Assembly: GCA_035048815.1 (NCBI GenBank)
Contig: JAUCBN010000055.1
Coordinates: 3,231,501-3,295,500 of the forward strand
Length of the DNA: 64,000 nucleotides
Direction of reading: 5' to 3'
Source: Abelmoschus esculentus
Lineage: Eukaryota; Streptophyta; Magnoliopsida; Malvales; Malvaceae
Under the pieces are notes generated by a model. The model was given only the letters and a program-made list of their open reading frames with translations. It was not told the origin of the DNA and searched no databases. Made by a program: the position numbers and the translations under genes. Every line of letters starts with the position of its first letter. Within the stretch, counting starts at the first letter, position 1. This document shows, in pieces, positions 34,678 through 46,217 of this stretch.

Positions 34678-36776
34678 TTACATATACTGTTTGGCCTTTA
34701 TTCCCAAAACCTTGATCTTCTTTAGGAGTGATGCGAGCTTCCTGCCCTTGTTCGATTCCGCTTCAAATTGCAGGCTAATAACTTCAGCCTGGACTGCTAA
34801 TGACTGTAAATACTCGGCTACTTCCCGGATCTGCACTAAGGCCTCTGACATTGTACGGTCTCTGTTCTGGACCTATTCTTGCGTTTCGTTAACCCGAGCT
34901 TTCCATTGCTATTCATCCCACTGACGTAGCTCTTCCATGTAATTCAATTGGGCTTTGCAAGCCTGCATAGCTGCCTCTATTTCTCTGATTTGTCTTTTCA
35001 AGCTCTCATTTTCTTCTCGGCTTACTTCTAGCTGAACTGCCGAACTCTGATGATAATTTTGCAGATTTTCTTCCAGATTGATGATCCGACCTCTCAGGTC
35101 GACATTTTCATTTCTAACTCGAGCCAATTCTTCTTGATCGAGTGTCTGTTGGCTCTAAGCTTCATTAAATTTGCTTTCCCAATACCGTGCCTTTCTTTTC
35201 TCTTCACGGATTTCAAGCTTCCAGTCTGCAAACGAACTTTTGAGGTCTACGTACTTTGATGCCTCTCGAAGCTTCTTATATCCTCCCTGTAGGTCACTCA
35301 GGTCTTCTTCCGCTCTACTCTTGGCCTTTCTTAGCCTCTGCACTTCCTGCTCTTGAGACTGGATACCGAACTCTAGTTGGTTTTTCTTATTTTCCAATCT
35401 TGATAACCTCATCTCCATGTTAATATATTTTCCCTCAAAGTCCTGCCTGACGATCTCCATGTCGGAAGGATTTACTCAGAGCTGCTCCTCTAACGGTATA
35501 CTGACTTCCGAGTCTCGAATCGGTACTTCATCGTTGATTCTCCGGTTCCTCCACCGGCGATACTCTGGAGTAACTCTAGGTTTCTCGTCAAATGGCTCCA
35601 TTTTCAAAGGGTGCTTCCATGCCTTCGCGATGGCGGCAACAATTCTCTTGTAATCCCTTCCCTTATAGGGGAAGTCACAGGTAGCCAGTCCTCTTGTTGC
35701 CGGGATGAATTGTCTTGACCTATACTGGCGAGAGACCATCAGTGACGCGTATCCTGTTCCCCCCATATACCCAGTAAAGGGACCCAGTCATAGCCCTCGC
35801 AACTGTACGTGATCTCGTTAGGAAAAAACCAGCTAGCCTTCCATACGATATCCCCCTCTCGTAAATTGCGTAAAATGGTCTTCCACTGGTCGTATGGAAT
35901 ATTCTCAGGTCTTTGAGCATGTGCCAAATCCCTTATCGGTGAGTAATTGTCGAAGCAGGCCCTATATGAAGACCTTTCTGGCTTCCAAAAGTGACTATGG
36001 AACCATACGAGCAATAGTTGAGCGCAACCAATAAATCTTCCCTCACCATTCCTTCTACAGGCAGTAAGCGACCGGACAGTCTCGGCGAAGATGGCAGGAA
36101 CCGGAGTAATACCTTTATCGAGGTAATCAAATAACTCCATAACAGCGTCATCGATATATCCGAGTGACTTGGGAAAAACGATTAACCCGTAGATGGCTAA
36201 TGCAAACATTTTTACCTGCTTTTCACATTTAGTTTCTGTCTGAATCAGATCCCTAATGTCCCTCCAGGCAATGCATTTGGTTTCCCCTTTTTCCTTAATT
36301 CGGGACCTTGCCCATTGCTCATTTTTCCCGGTCAGTTTTAATAACCTTTTCTGGAAAACAGGTGAGTCAGACGGTTTAAAATACACCTTGTCTGGCTGGA
36401 ATCTCGGGCATTGGATTAGGGCGGTATATTCCTCCACCGTCGGTGTGATATCAACATCTCCCATCGTAAAACAGCTATACGAGGGATTCCAGAATTGGGC
36501 CAGGGCTCGGAATAATGCTTTATCGATGCTGATGTCAAGTAGGTACGGAAGGTCCCCGTAATTGGCGAAGAATAAACTTTTAGTATCATCATCCCACTGA
36601 TCCCATATATATTTCAATTCCTGTAATTGATTTTGGGTTGAAGCACTGCGTGTAAAATCATTGAGGTCGGTCCTTTCACCTTCCATTATATTGTCCCCTT
36701 TCTGATATTGGGCTTCTTCTGACCATCGTCGAATGCGGAGGTTGGTTTCCACCTTGTTTAGAAAGCAGTTCTCCAT
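34678..36776 (-). pseudogene. Extra 5' ORF of the Tat-like element (DUF7745-type domain plus coiled coil)
   Basis: Starts at ATG 36776 (MENCFLNKVETNLRIRRW). The first 345 residues form the globular plant-retroelement domain seen in many Malvaceae proteins (FFANYGDLPYLLDISIDKAL, TPTVEEYTALIQC, GDIVWKASWFFPNEITYSC). A shift in a G run near 35755 leads to a second frame with GYASLMVSRQYRSRQFIPAT, then a long charged coiled coil (MRLSRLENKKNQLEFGIQSQ and similar) down to 34678, interrupted by stops near 35476, 35155, 34906 and 34879. Function unknown. Ogre-type elements carry an ORF in this position. The domain name is from memory of similar cotton sequences. Confidence 0.75.
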
Positions 36777-37520
36777 AGCTGAACCTTTCTAACAGTTGTC
36801 TTGTTATCAACACCTTTTATTTTATTAAGAGAAATTTCCATGAAAACAAGAACCAAAACAAGATAAACAAATATCGTTAGTATCGAATCCAATAAAGAAT
36901 AAACGAAATAAACATGATGCATGTTGCATGGGTAATGGCCTAATAAGTAAATAACAGAAATAATAAACAAGAAATAAATAGCGAAAATTAAAGGGCATAA
37001 ATAAATAAAGAAACCCCCCGCTCTCTTTTCTAAAAACTTATAGGGTGACCCTCTAAATGGGCAGAGGTCTGGCATGACAGCTTTAAAGGTGGGCTTCTAG
37101 GGCTCACTATATGTGGTTCGGTTCTAGAAGGTACCTGAACGAAAATTATTATCCTACTAAGGATAATAAATTCGATTCAGGGGGATACGTTTCTCTGAGT
37201 CTATGCGGAGACGTAAGTCTCACGAAGACAAAGGGAAAAATATCCCGAAAGCAATTCACCATCCTACACGGAGGTGGAACCTCACGAAGGAGTGGTTTCA
37301 TGCTCCCACTTAATTGGATAGTGCCCGGGTTGAGGGCTCGTGAAATGAGAGGTCCTGAAAAAAAACATTTAAAATACATTAGAAAATATTTTAAATAAAA
37401 TAAATAAAATAAACGAGATCACAAAATTAAAATAAATCAAATTTATATTTTCGATCATTAAATAAAATGTAACCGATTTTAGGCTTGACTCTCGAGAAAG
37501 TCCCCAGCGGAGTCGCCAGC
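36777..37520 (-). promoter_or_regulatory. 5' leader and primer binding site of the Tat-like element
   Basis: On the minus strand TGGCGACTCCGCTGGGGAC (37500-37518) lies two bases after the LTR end. Its complement ends in GTCGCCA, as a tRNA 3' end should, so it is the primer site (tRNA-Arg is reported for Tat/Ogre; not verified here). A second partial copy of the motif lies inside the LTR end (37540-37553). The rest of the leader is non-coding. Confidence 0.7.
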
Positions 37521-39018
37521 TGTAATCACCAGAATTCGTCCGGGGAGTCGCCACCAATCATTTTTTAAAGGTGCGATCGGATCACCAAAACAATGCGTCT
37601 ACGAACCAGAGTTGGATCCGGGAGTCTGTTACGCATAGGGAAGGGTGAGCACCCCTACAACGCCCGAAATCGGTACCTGTCGGTTACACGATATTTTATA
37701 CGATCGAAAATAACAATCCGATATTGAATCTGTAATAAAAACGTTTAATAAACATTTAATAATAATAATAAAATATTAAAATAATAAATTTATGATTTTT
37801 CAGGGACTAATCTGCAAAAAAAACATTTAGGGGTTAAATAGTATATAATAAGGATGAAATTGAAAATAATTAAAAGTATTATGCTTAATTAAGCAAAAAC
37901 AGTGACCAAATTGGAACTCGATGCAAGCTGGGAGGCAGGAGTAAGAATAGTCTGGAAATGCAGGGACCACGCGCATAATTTCCCCCTTATTCCGGGTTGC
38001 GCGCGGGTCTGGGTCTGGTATCCGGGTCTACCCGCGGGTCTGGAGGCCAAAACGACGTCGTTTTGGGCCCTTTGAACCGGCACCAAAATGACGCCGTTTT
38101 GGATCCGGTTTAAGTACCCCCCTCTTCCTTTTTTTTGCTTCATTATTTCACTTCTTTCTTCTTTCCAAAGAAGAAAGAAAACAGAGTTGTGAGAGTTCTC
38201 CAGGAATCCGGCCGGCCACCTCCTTCGGCCACCGTGCACGGTCGCCGGCCGCCATGCCGGTGGTCGGAATCAAGAAAAAAAAGTCTTTTCTGGTTCCCTT
38301 CGATGCGAGGATAACGGATCTAGCCTCGGTTTTTCAAGATCGGGCCTCTATCAACGTAGATCTGAGAAGATAAGTTTCGAAATCTTTATATATTTTTACC
38401 TTTTTTTTTTTTGCTTTTCTTGCTTCCGATTGAAACTCGGTTTCTTCTCTTTGGTTTGGCTCGAATATTGTAGTGATTTGGATGGTATTTTGCTTTGAAT
38501 AATGTTCGGTTTTCGATTGATTTTCTCTCCAGTTACTAATCGGTTTTACATGCATTCGAACGGGTATTTATACCCTTAATTTACAGTATATTTTACACAA
38601 AAAATAGGATTTTTATCATATTTTTCAGATCTAAACTAGGTCTAATGATTTTCCTCTTATTTTGCAGGTTGAATGGACGTTGGCCGGTGGTCTTCACGTG
38701 GCTCGGGGGGTGGCCGGCCTCCTTGACGAATGGGAGGGCGCGTGACCACCACGCGCTGATTCGAACAGTCGCGCGTGATGGCCACGCGCGGACAGCTGGA
38801 AAGTGGGGCGGCAGCCGGTTAGGGTTAGGGTAATGGGATTAGTTTAGGGTTAGTTAGGGTTTGGTTGGGTTTAATTTGGGTCATGGGTTGTATTATTTAG
38901 GTTAGTGGGCTACCGGTTATGGGCTTAGTTTGTAATATTTAAGGTTTAATATTGTGATATAATGGGTTTAATATTGGGTTGTAATATTGGTTATTATTAA
39001 TGAAAATGGGTTATTACA
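37521..39018 (-). repeat. 5' LTR of the Tat-like element
   Basis: 1498 bases. On the minus strand it begins TGTAATAACCC and ends GGTGATTACA, giving the inverted terminal bases TGTAAT/ATTACA. A palindromic AAAACGACGTCGTTTTG lies at 38049-38065, with a partial copy near 38085. A GGTTAGGG-rich stretch at 38816-38880 is part of the LTR, not telomeric. It abuts the first gene-bearing tandem unit; ATGTA at 39019-39023 would be one copy of the target duplication. Confidence 0.8.
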
Positions 39019-39689
39019 ATGTACATCAATTTTCGGCACGAGTAAATTCCGAATTCGTTCGAGTTTCGATCATTGTTTAAGAGGAATTGGTTTTAATATT
39101 TTTGAATATCACATTATAATGTATCCAAGTCAAATATGATACGCTTCATGATGATTTTTAAAGAAAATAAACCCTATTTGATAGCGTATATTAGAATGTT
39201 TAAGAAAACAAGTTGTATGTGTTCTACTTAATAAGGCTTTGGTGTGATTTTTTTATGTTTCATTATAACATTAATTCTTAGAAAATAAAAACATTAAACA
39301 TTTACCTTTCTTTTTACGTTTATCGCTATGAAATTATAATTGAAATGCTAAAAGCCATAACTGAATCTTTGTTTTATTACATCATTTGGGCATCTCTATG
39401 AACTGCTTGCGTCAATAATTTCCCTTATTTTAGTGTTTATGGTATCTAGTCAATATTATCATACAAGCAAGATTTTCTAGTCAAGCCTAAGGACGTTGTA
39501 TGTTTCATTTTCGGATCTCAATCTGGGTTCTGATTAATGTTGTGGAGTATTAAATTGTGGGTAAATATATGCCATTAAATTATTACGTTGTCTTATAATA
39601 AATACATTTATAGCCGATGAACATGAAATATAAACTATTTTTTTCTTTTATTGTAACGCATCCCAATACCATGAGCTTTTAACTATGCC

Positions 39690-39697
39690 TATAAATG
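39690..39697 (+). promoter_or_regulatory. TATA box of ECA1-like gene copy 1
   Basis: TATAAATG, 80 bases before the ATG at 39777. Copy 2 has the identical element at 41500-41507, the same distance from its ATG. Confidence 0.6.
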
Positions 39698-39776
39698 ATA
39701 GTTTTCTTGATAATAAATCTCATTCGAAATTCGTCCTACAAACCATAATATTATAGCAACACAATTCTTACACACG

Positions 39777-40127
39777 ATGAACAGACTCAATGTTTATTCT
39801 CTCTTGTTGGTTTTATTCGTGACGAGTGGAGTAGTGATTGCTAGAAAGGAAAATGACCAGATTATTATGAAAAATAATTGTAAAGCTAAAATGGGCATGC
39901 ACTGTGTTTGGGAAGTTTTCGATCATATATTCAAAACAGGGAACGTTACAAAAAAATGTTGTGGCGAACTTCTTGTATTAGGAAAAGTGTGCCACGCTGC
40001 ATTGGTACAATGGACATGGGAACATCCACACTTTATACACTTGGACCGAAATAAAATCATACGAAAAAGTATTGACACGTGGAACGATTGTCTTGTAATG
40101 ATTCATTCACCATCTCTGTCTCCTTGA
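39777..40127 (+). CDS. Small secreted cysteine-rich protein, prolamin-like domain (ECA1/EC1-type)
   Basis: 116 residues, single exon. Residues 1-22 are a signal peptide (LNVYSLLLVLFVTSGVVIA). The mature part has six cysteines at 35, 43, 61, 62, 72 and 105, spaced C..C..CC..C..C with the CC pair in NVTKKCCGEL and a GKVCHAALV motif. This is the prolamin-like domain of the ECA1 gametogenesis-related/egg-cell-secreted family, where three disulfides are expected. Members act outside the cell, typically in egg cell, embryo sac or pollen-pistil signalling; the exact role here is unknown. A TATA box lies 80 bases upstream, and an AATAAA at 40284-40289 could serve polyadenylation. The family identity is sound, the expression site is inference. 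Copy 1 of a tandem array and the only intact one. Confidence 0.85.
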   Translation: MNRLNVYSLLLVLFVTSGVVIARKENDQIIMKNNCKAKMGMHCVWEVFDHIFKTGNVTKKCCGELLVLGKVCHAALVQWTWEHPHFIHLDRNKIIRKSIDTWNDCLVMIHSPSLSP

Positions 40128-41586
40128 AGACGTAGTGTTGCTTCAATTAGTAAAGGAATTTAAGATGTAACACCTTCAAATATGTACCAATGTTTTGGTT
40201 TACGATATTTTGACATGAAGTTACTAAGTAACTACTAATTTAATTCATGTCAGGTTGAAGAAAAAAATGTATTTATATGGAAGAATAAAACGATTCTCTT
40301 AAATCCATTACATAATACTATAAGATTTTATATGTGTAGTAACATATGTTATGGGTTTCATGAAAGATGTTTTACTTTTACAAGTCAACGTGATAACATT
40401 CTACGATAACATGATAAAACCATCTCCGTCTTCACAATCCAGGATTATTATGTTGAAACTGTTTTATGATTTAGTTTCAAAGCCAACAATGGATTGAAGA
40501 AGAAACTATTAAAAGACAAAAATGGAACAAGAAGAAAAATCCAAACTGAGTTTTAAGATATCTATAAATTTCGCAATTATACAAGTTGAGAATTGTAAAA
40601 TGAATAGAGATGCCTAGTACCATAAAATGTAAGGGTACTCGCAAGGTTTTCTACATGTAAAAGTCATTTTCGGTGTGTTTTCAAATAAAATATAGTAGCT
40701 TTTCTTACACAAACACGTCATACGCCACACATTGTGCTGAAAATAAAATATAACGTTACACGTAAACAAAAACATTCAAATAATGGGTAATTCTAAAGAT
40801 CGTCTCTTAGAAGCAACATCTCGTTGTTATGTAAATCAATTTTCGGCAGGAATAAATTCCGAATTCCTTCGAGTTTCGTTCATTTTTTAAGTGGAATTGG
40901 TTTTAATATTTTTGAATATCACATTATAATGTATCCATGTCAAATATGATACGCTTCTTGATGATTTTTAAAGAAAATAAATCATATTTGATTTTGTATT
41001 TTAGAATGTTTAAGAAAACAAGTTGTATGTTTTCTACTTAATAAGGCTTTGGTGTGATTTTTTTATGTTTCATTATAATATTAATTCTTAGAAAATAAAA
41101 ACATTAAACATTTACCTTTCTTTTTACGTTTATCGCTATGAAATTATAATTGAAATGCTAAAAGTCATAACCGAATCTTTGTTTTATTACATCATTTGGG
41201 CATCTCTATGTACTGCTTGCGTCAATAATTTCCCTTATTTTAGTGTTTATGGTATCTAGTCAATATTATCATACATACCAATTTTTTCTAGTCAAGCCTA
41301 AGGACGTTGTATGTTTTATTGTCGGATCTCAATCTGGGCTCTGATTAATGTTGTGGAGTATTAAAGTGTGGGTAAATATATGCCATTAAATTATTATGTT
41401 GTCTTATAATAAATACATTTATAGCCGATGAACCTGAAATATAAAATATTTTTTCTTTTATTTTAACGCATCCCAATACCATGAGCTTTTAACTATGCCT
41501 ATAAATGATAGTTTTCTTGATAATAAATCTGGTTCGAAATTCGTCCTACGAACCATAATATTCTAGCAACACAATTCTTACACACG

Positions 41587-41935
41587 ATGACAGGACTCAA
41601 TGTTTATTCTCTCTTGTTGGTTTTATTCGTGACGAGTGGGGTAGTGATTGCTACAAAGGAAAATGACCAGATTATTATGAAAAATAATTGTAAAGCTAAA
41701 ATGGGCATGCACTGTGTTTCGGAAGTTTTCGATCATATATTCAACAGGGAACGTTACAAAAAAATGTTGTGGCGAACTTTTTGTATTAGGAAAAGTGTGC
41801 CATGCTGCATTGGTACAATGGACATGGGAACATCCACACTTTATACACTTGGACCGAAATAAAATCATACGAAAAAGTATTGACACGTGGAACGATTGCC
41901 TTGTAATGATTCATTCACCATCTCTGTCTCCTTGA
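41587..41935 (+). pseudogene. Second copy of the ECA1-like gene, frameshifted
   Basis: Nearly identical to the gene at 39777 from ATG to stop, with the same signal peptide and TATA box. Two bases are missing near 41743 (copy 1 has an extra AA in the codon block before the GNVTKKCC motif). The frame then runs into unrelated residues (NRERYKKMLWRT..) and ends at 41862 without the CC pair. The original downstream frame is still readable (GNVTKKCCGELFVLGKVCHA to the shared end at 41935), so the break is recent. A few amino acid changes (W45 to S, R23 to T). Confidence 0.88.
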
Positions 41936-42613
41936 AGACGTAGTGTTGCTTCAATTAGTAAAGGAATTTAAGATGTAACGCCTTCAAATATGTACCACTG
42001 TTTTGGTTTACAATATGTTGACATGAAGTTACTAAGTAACTATTAATTTAATTCATGTCAGGTTGAAGAAAAAAATGTATTTATACGGAAGAATAAAACG
42101 ATTCTCTTCAATCCATTACTTAATACTATAAGATTTTATATGTGTAATAACATATGTTATGGTTGCATGAAAGATGTTTTATTTTTACAAGTCAACGTGA
42201 TAACATTCTACGATAACATGATAAAACCATCTCCGTCTTCACAACCCAGGATTATTATGTTGAAACTCTTTTATGATTTAGTTTCAAAGCCAACAATGGA
42301 TTGAAGAAGAAACTGTTAAAAGACAAGAAATGGAACAAGAAAAAAAATCCAAACTGAGTTTTAAAAAAAATCCAAATTGTAAAATGAATAGAGATGCCTA
42401 GTACCATAAAATGTAAGGTACTCGTAAGGTTTTCTACATGTAAAAGTCATTCTCGCTATGTTTTCAAATAAAATATAGTAGCTTTTCTTACACAAACACG
42501 TCATACGCCACACATTGTGCTGAAAATAAAATATAACGTTACACATAAACAAAAACATTCAAATAATGGGTAATTCTAACGATCGTCTCTTAGATGCAAC
42601 ATCTCGTTGTTAT

Positions 42614-42912
42614 GTACATCAATTTTCAGCTCGAGGAAATTCTGAATTCATTCGAGTTTCGTTCATTGTTTAATAGGAATTGGTTTTAATATTTTTAATA
42701 TTACATTATAATGTAACCAAGTCAAATATGTTATGCTTCATGATTATTTTTAAAGATAATAAAGCCTATTTGATTGTGTATTTTCTAATGTTTAAGAAAA
42801 CATGTTGTATGTCTTCTACTTAATAAGTCTTTGGTGTGATTTTTTTATGTTTCATAATAATATTAATTCTGAGAAAATAAAAACATTAAACATTTACCTT
42901 TTGTTTTACGTA
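42614..42912 (+). repeat. Third array unit, truncated before the gene
   Basis: Matches the first 300 bases of units 1 and 2 (distal upstream region) with more divergence than they show to each other. Breaks off at TTTTACGTAGATC where the LTR with TGTAACACCC begins. The promoter and gene part are absent. Confidence 0.85.
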
Positions 42913-42916
42913 GATC

Positions 42917-45270
42917 TGTAACACCCTAAACCGGGTCTAGAAGTAATGTTAATTAAGACATTAATTAAACAAGTATTTAATTAATCCATTGAAAGATTTA
43001 GAGCTTGTAACATGAAATTAAAGATTGAATTTCTTGGAATTAATTTTTATAAGCAAGTTAAGATTAAACTTAACTTGAAATAGAGGAAATAAATTAGGTA
43101 ATTAATAATTAAAATGTCACATGATATATTGATTAATCAATTTAAGACTTAATTGAACCAATTAAGAAGAAATATAGAGCTAGAATAAGTATGCAATTGA
43201 AGCAAAAATAAAGAATGAAGGTTTACATGTAATTGGAGAAGTATGAGTTGCCAATTTAGAGAATTAAACAAGAAAAGAAAGTTATCTTCTTCTTTTTTCA
43301 CCTCCATTTTTAAAGCCTAGAGAAAGCTTGAGTGAGAAAGCTTCAAATCCTTGTTTTCTCATAAAATCTAGTGAGTGAAAAGTGAGTTCTTGGTAGCTAA
43401 ATAAGCAAAGAGAGCTCGTTAAGATTTGGAAGAAGCCATTTGGTGCTAGTGGACTGTTTTGAGCAAGTTAGGTAAAGTTATTATTACCTTTGAGTTTTGA
43501 TGCTATTTTGGTTAGATTAAAGTTTTGTTTAAGTTAGTTATTGTTTGGTTATAATGTTAGAAGCATAAGAAGGTAGATTAGAAAGCTTGGGTTAGGATTT
43601 AATCCCATGAAAAGTGAGATAGTCAAAACTGCCATAACATGTAATTCCGAGTAGTGATTTTGGAAAACTTCCCTAAGTCGATATATATGGAGTTTGAATC
43701 TGAAAAATTGAATTATAATATCCCCATGCTTCTAGTTTAAGTGAAAATTTATGGCGCATCATTCGGAGTTGTGTAGAGAAAGTTATAAGCCAATAGGTTC
43801 AGGTGGTTCAAGCTATCCAAAACATTCTGTTCTAGAACAGTGACTTTAAACGGCCACTGTGAATAGCATGGTTGGAATTTTAAGATGAAAATTTGTATAA
43901 TTAATATTTCATGTGTCTAGAAGGCTTGAAAAAAACAGAACTTGATTTGGAATTCTATAGCAAAATCTGGAAACGAGTTAAAACGAGATATCGAGACTGT
44001 CCGAAAATGAAGATAGGTCTGTCTTTAGGTATAAAACTCTATTAAATGGATTAGTAATAAAATGCAAGCTTACTATGGTTAAGTAGATGATTTCATTATA
44101 TTTCCAACGGTATAAAGTATGAGAAAATCCGACGTACGGATTAAAAGATATGATTTTTTTGTAAAGTGTCGATAAACTATCCATATGGGACAGATTTGAG
44201 TAATTGCATAAGAAATGCATGTAATTGCATGAAAAGCTTATTTGAGTGTAATTCTGATGAATTCCATGTATGTTTGATTTGCTAGAAGACCAAGAGCTTG
44301 GAAACCTTGAAGAGGAAAGAGTTGTGGAGGCTTCGAAGAGGAGAAATCGAGGGGTTGTCATCCACAGTCCATACGAGACTTAGCTTGGAAACTTGTAAGT
44401 GTAACAAACCCTTAGGGTTAGGACCTAGGTCCTAACCACCATATTGTTAAATGGAATGCATGAAAATGGAATAATAAAAATACTTGGTAATTGAAGAGAA
44501 AAAGGTTAAAATGTGTTCTAACTTGATTGTTGCCATGATTGGTATGTTAGAATGTCATGCTAGTTATTGTATGATGCATAACTCGGAAATGCTGAGGTAA
44601 GTTAACGGCACGCTGCTTGCTGGATCTAAGGTATGTTATGCATATAATTAGGTATGCATCTTGGTGATATGCTGGTCTGTGAATGAAATCTTGAATTGTT
44701 GCTTGTTATGGCTTGAAAAATATGCACTAGAAAACTTGGTGAAATGAACCAATAATTGGACTGGGAAAACTTGTTGTTGATATGGACTATTAAAGCCTTG
44801 GTTACTAGTTGGTCATAGGTAGTACGGCATGCCTAGAGTTTGAGCTCTCTCGTTAGGTACTTAGTGTACCATCTTGTGGTGAATAGTCATTGTCTTGTTA
44901 GATAGCTTGGGTATCGTCTTGTTAGTACCTTGGGTACGTGTGGTGTATTGGCACCTTCTTGTGAGATACTTAGTGTATCATCTTGCTAGGTATTTCGTGT
45001 ACCGTCTTGTGACTTGTTACCTAGTCTAACTATGAACCGAGTCAAATAAATGAAAATGATCTTGAATAAAATGCTAATCAAATGGATAAGCTTCTTGATT
45101 ACATGATAGGATATGCATGTTACTTAATCTTGACTTGCTAAATGAAAGGCACGTATTGAAAATGTCATGTTCTTGATATGTTTACAATCTTGGCATGTTA
45201 GCTACTTGAAGGCATGTTAAATGAAAGTATGCAACTTGATTATAGGTCACTTGAATTTTTATGCTTTTTG
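42917..45270 (+). repeat. Gypsy-type LTR fragment (TGTAACACCC family), probably solo or truncated
   Basis: Starts TGTAACACCCTAAACC, a typical LTR start of plant chromovirus Gypsy families. No primer site (TGGTATCAGAGC-like) or polyprotein follows. A degenerate set of short repeats around GGTACTTAGTGTACC / TAGTACCTTGGGTAC occupies 44850-45010. The right border is uncertain; no TG..CA end plus target duplication of AGATC is found. Reading frames inside are not gene-like. Confidence 0.6.
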
Positions 45271-45380
45271 ATATGCTTTGTTAATGCTCCAAAAACGTAT
45301 ATTTTATACCCTTTCACTTAAGGTTTTGTTTGATTTCAAGTTCATTTGCATTGCATTTAGTTGTATTTCATGTGCATTTG

Positions 45381-45906
45381 CATTTAGATTAGGTTTTTAT
45401 TTTATTTTCTCTTTTATTTTTAAAGATGTTGCTTTGAAGGGTATTTTGTTGATAGTGATGTGCAAATTGCTAGGGCAAAGTTGAAAGAATGGAAGAGATG
45501 ATGTAGCATATTTTTTAAAATGTTGGATCGGACTTCAAGTTGCTACAGCATTGTGGGTGGATAAAACAGAATGGAAGAAATGACACACCTGCAGCCCACT
45601 GTCCTCACGCGTTATTTTCAGGCCAGCTGCACCTCCCCTGCATTGCATTTAGATTAGGTTTTTATTTTATTTTCTCTTTTATTTTTAAAGATGTTGCTTT
45701 GAAGGGTATTTTGTTGGTAGTGATGTGCAAATTGCTAGGGCAAAGTTGAAAGAATGGAAGAGATGATATAGCATATTTTTAAAGTGTTGGATCGGACTTC
45801 AAGTTGCTAAAGCATTGTGGGTGGATAAAACAGAATGGAAGAAATGACACACCTGCAGCCCACTGTCCTCACGCGTTATTTCCAGGCCAGCTGCACCTCC
45901 CCTGCA
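45381..45906 (+). repeat. Direct tandem duplication, period 264-265 bp
   Basis: Unit 1 from 45381 and unit 2 from 45646 both begin CATTTAGATTAGGTTTTTAT and end CAGCTGCACCTCCCCTGCA. They are nearly identical, with a handful of base changes and one or two indels near 45517. Reading frames at 45278-45484, 45540-45749 and 45804-46016 arise from this repeat and resemble no family. The duplicated unit itself is unidentified. Confidence 0.88.
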
Positions 45907-46217
45907 ACCCTAAAAGTTGCAACAACATGCATTATAGCATCATAGAAACCATCCTTAAATCTCATGCATTAACCAATGAAAATTCAACCAATTTTCAATG
46001 CTACATAGCATATTAAAACCACAAACTCATGGGATGTTAAACTCACAAATCAATTTCAAAACCAATTAACAGCAACAGATGCAACATTTAAAATCTAAGC
46101 ACAATTCGTTTCTCATGCATAAATTTCATAGGCAAGACAACATTAGAACATGGTCAAAGTAATTTGTCAATGCCACACAATATTCAATCCACTCAGCCAA
46201 GCAACAATCATCCATGC
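45907..46217. other. AC-rich spacer, no feature
   Basis: About 310 bases of low-GC sequence rich in A and C. Possibly the interior of the host repeat into which the next element inserted; nothing recognised. CATGC at 46213-46217 would be the left target duplication of the next element. Confidence 0.4.

Larger units (their letters stand above)
28301..39018 (-). mobile_element. Tat/Ogre-like Ty3/Gypsy element, 3'-truncated, minus orientation
   Basis: 5' LTR 37521-39018, primer site next to it, a long extra ORF, gag, protease, then RT, RNase H, a second RNase H and the beginning of integrase. An extra ORF before gag, a second (archaeal-type) RNase H, and a probable intron before RT are known traits of the Tat/Ogre lineage. 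The end of integrase and the 3' LTR are missing: at 28300 the sequence changes to Copia. Frames are broken in gag and the extra ORF, while the RT part is long and open. Confidence 0.88.
39021..42912 (+). repeat. Tandem array of about 1.8 kb units carrying ECA1-like genes
   Basis: Units start at 39021, 40831 and 42614, each with GTAMATCAATTTTC.GC and the following GAATTSNTTCGAGTTTCG. Copies 1 and 2 run about 1810 and 1783 bases and match over almost their whole length (promoter, gene, 3' flank). Copy 3 matches only for the first 300 bases and ends at 42912, just before an LTR. The array is cut on the left by the Tat LTR. Confidence 0.9.

Noticed and set aside
38816..38880. GGTTAGGGTTAGGG-like run resembling telomere repeats
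   Set aside because: Irregular, short, and inside the Tat LTR. Plant telomeres use TTTAGGG; this is LTR sequence.
43978..44361. 127-residue minus frame in the TGTAACACCC LTR
   Set aside because: Antisense within an LTR, no domain, composition-driven.
44850..45010. Regularly spaced short repeats, briefly considered as a CRISPR-like array
   Set aside because: Units are degenerate and lie in a plant LTR; no array structure or cas genes, and the genome is eukaryotic.
45278..46016. Three similar 68-70 residue frames
   Set aside because: Created by the 265-bp duplication; hydrophobic low-complexity starts and no family match.
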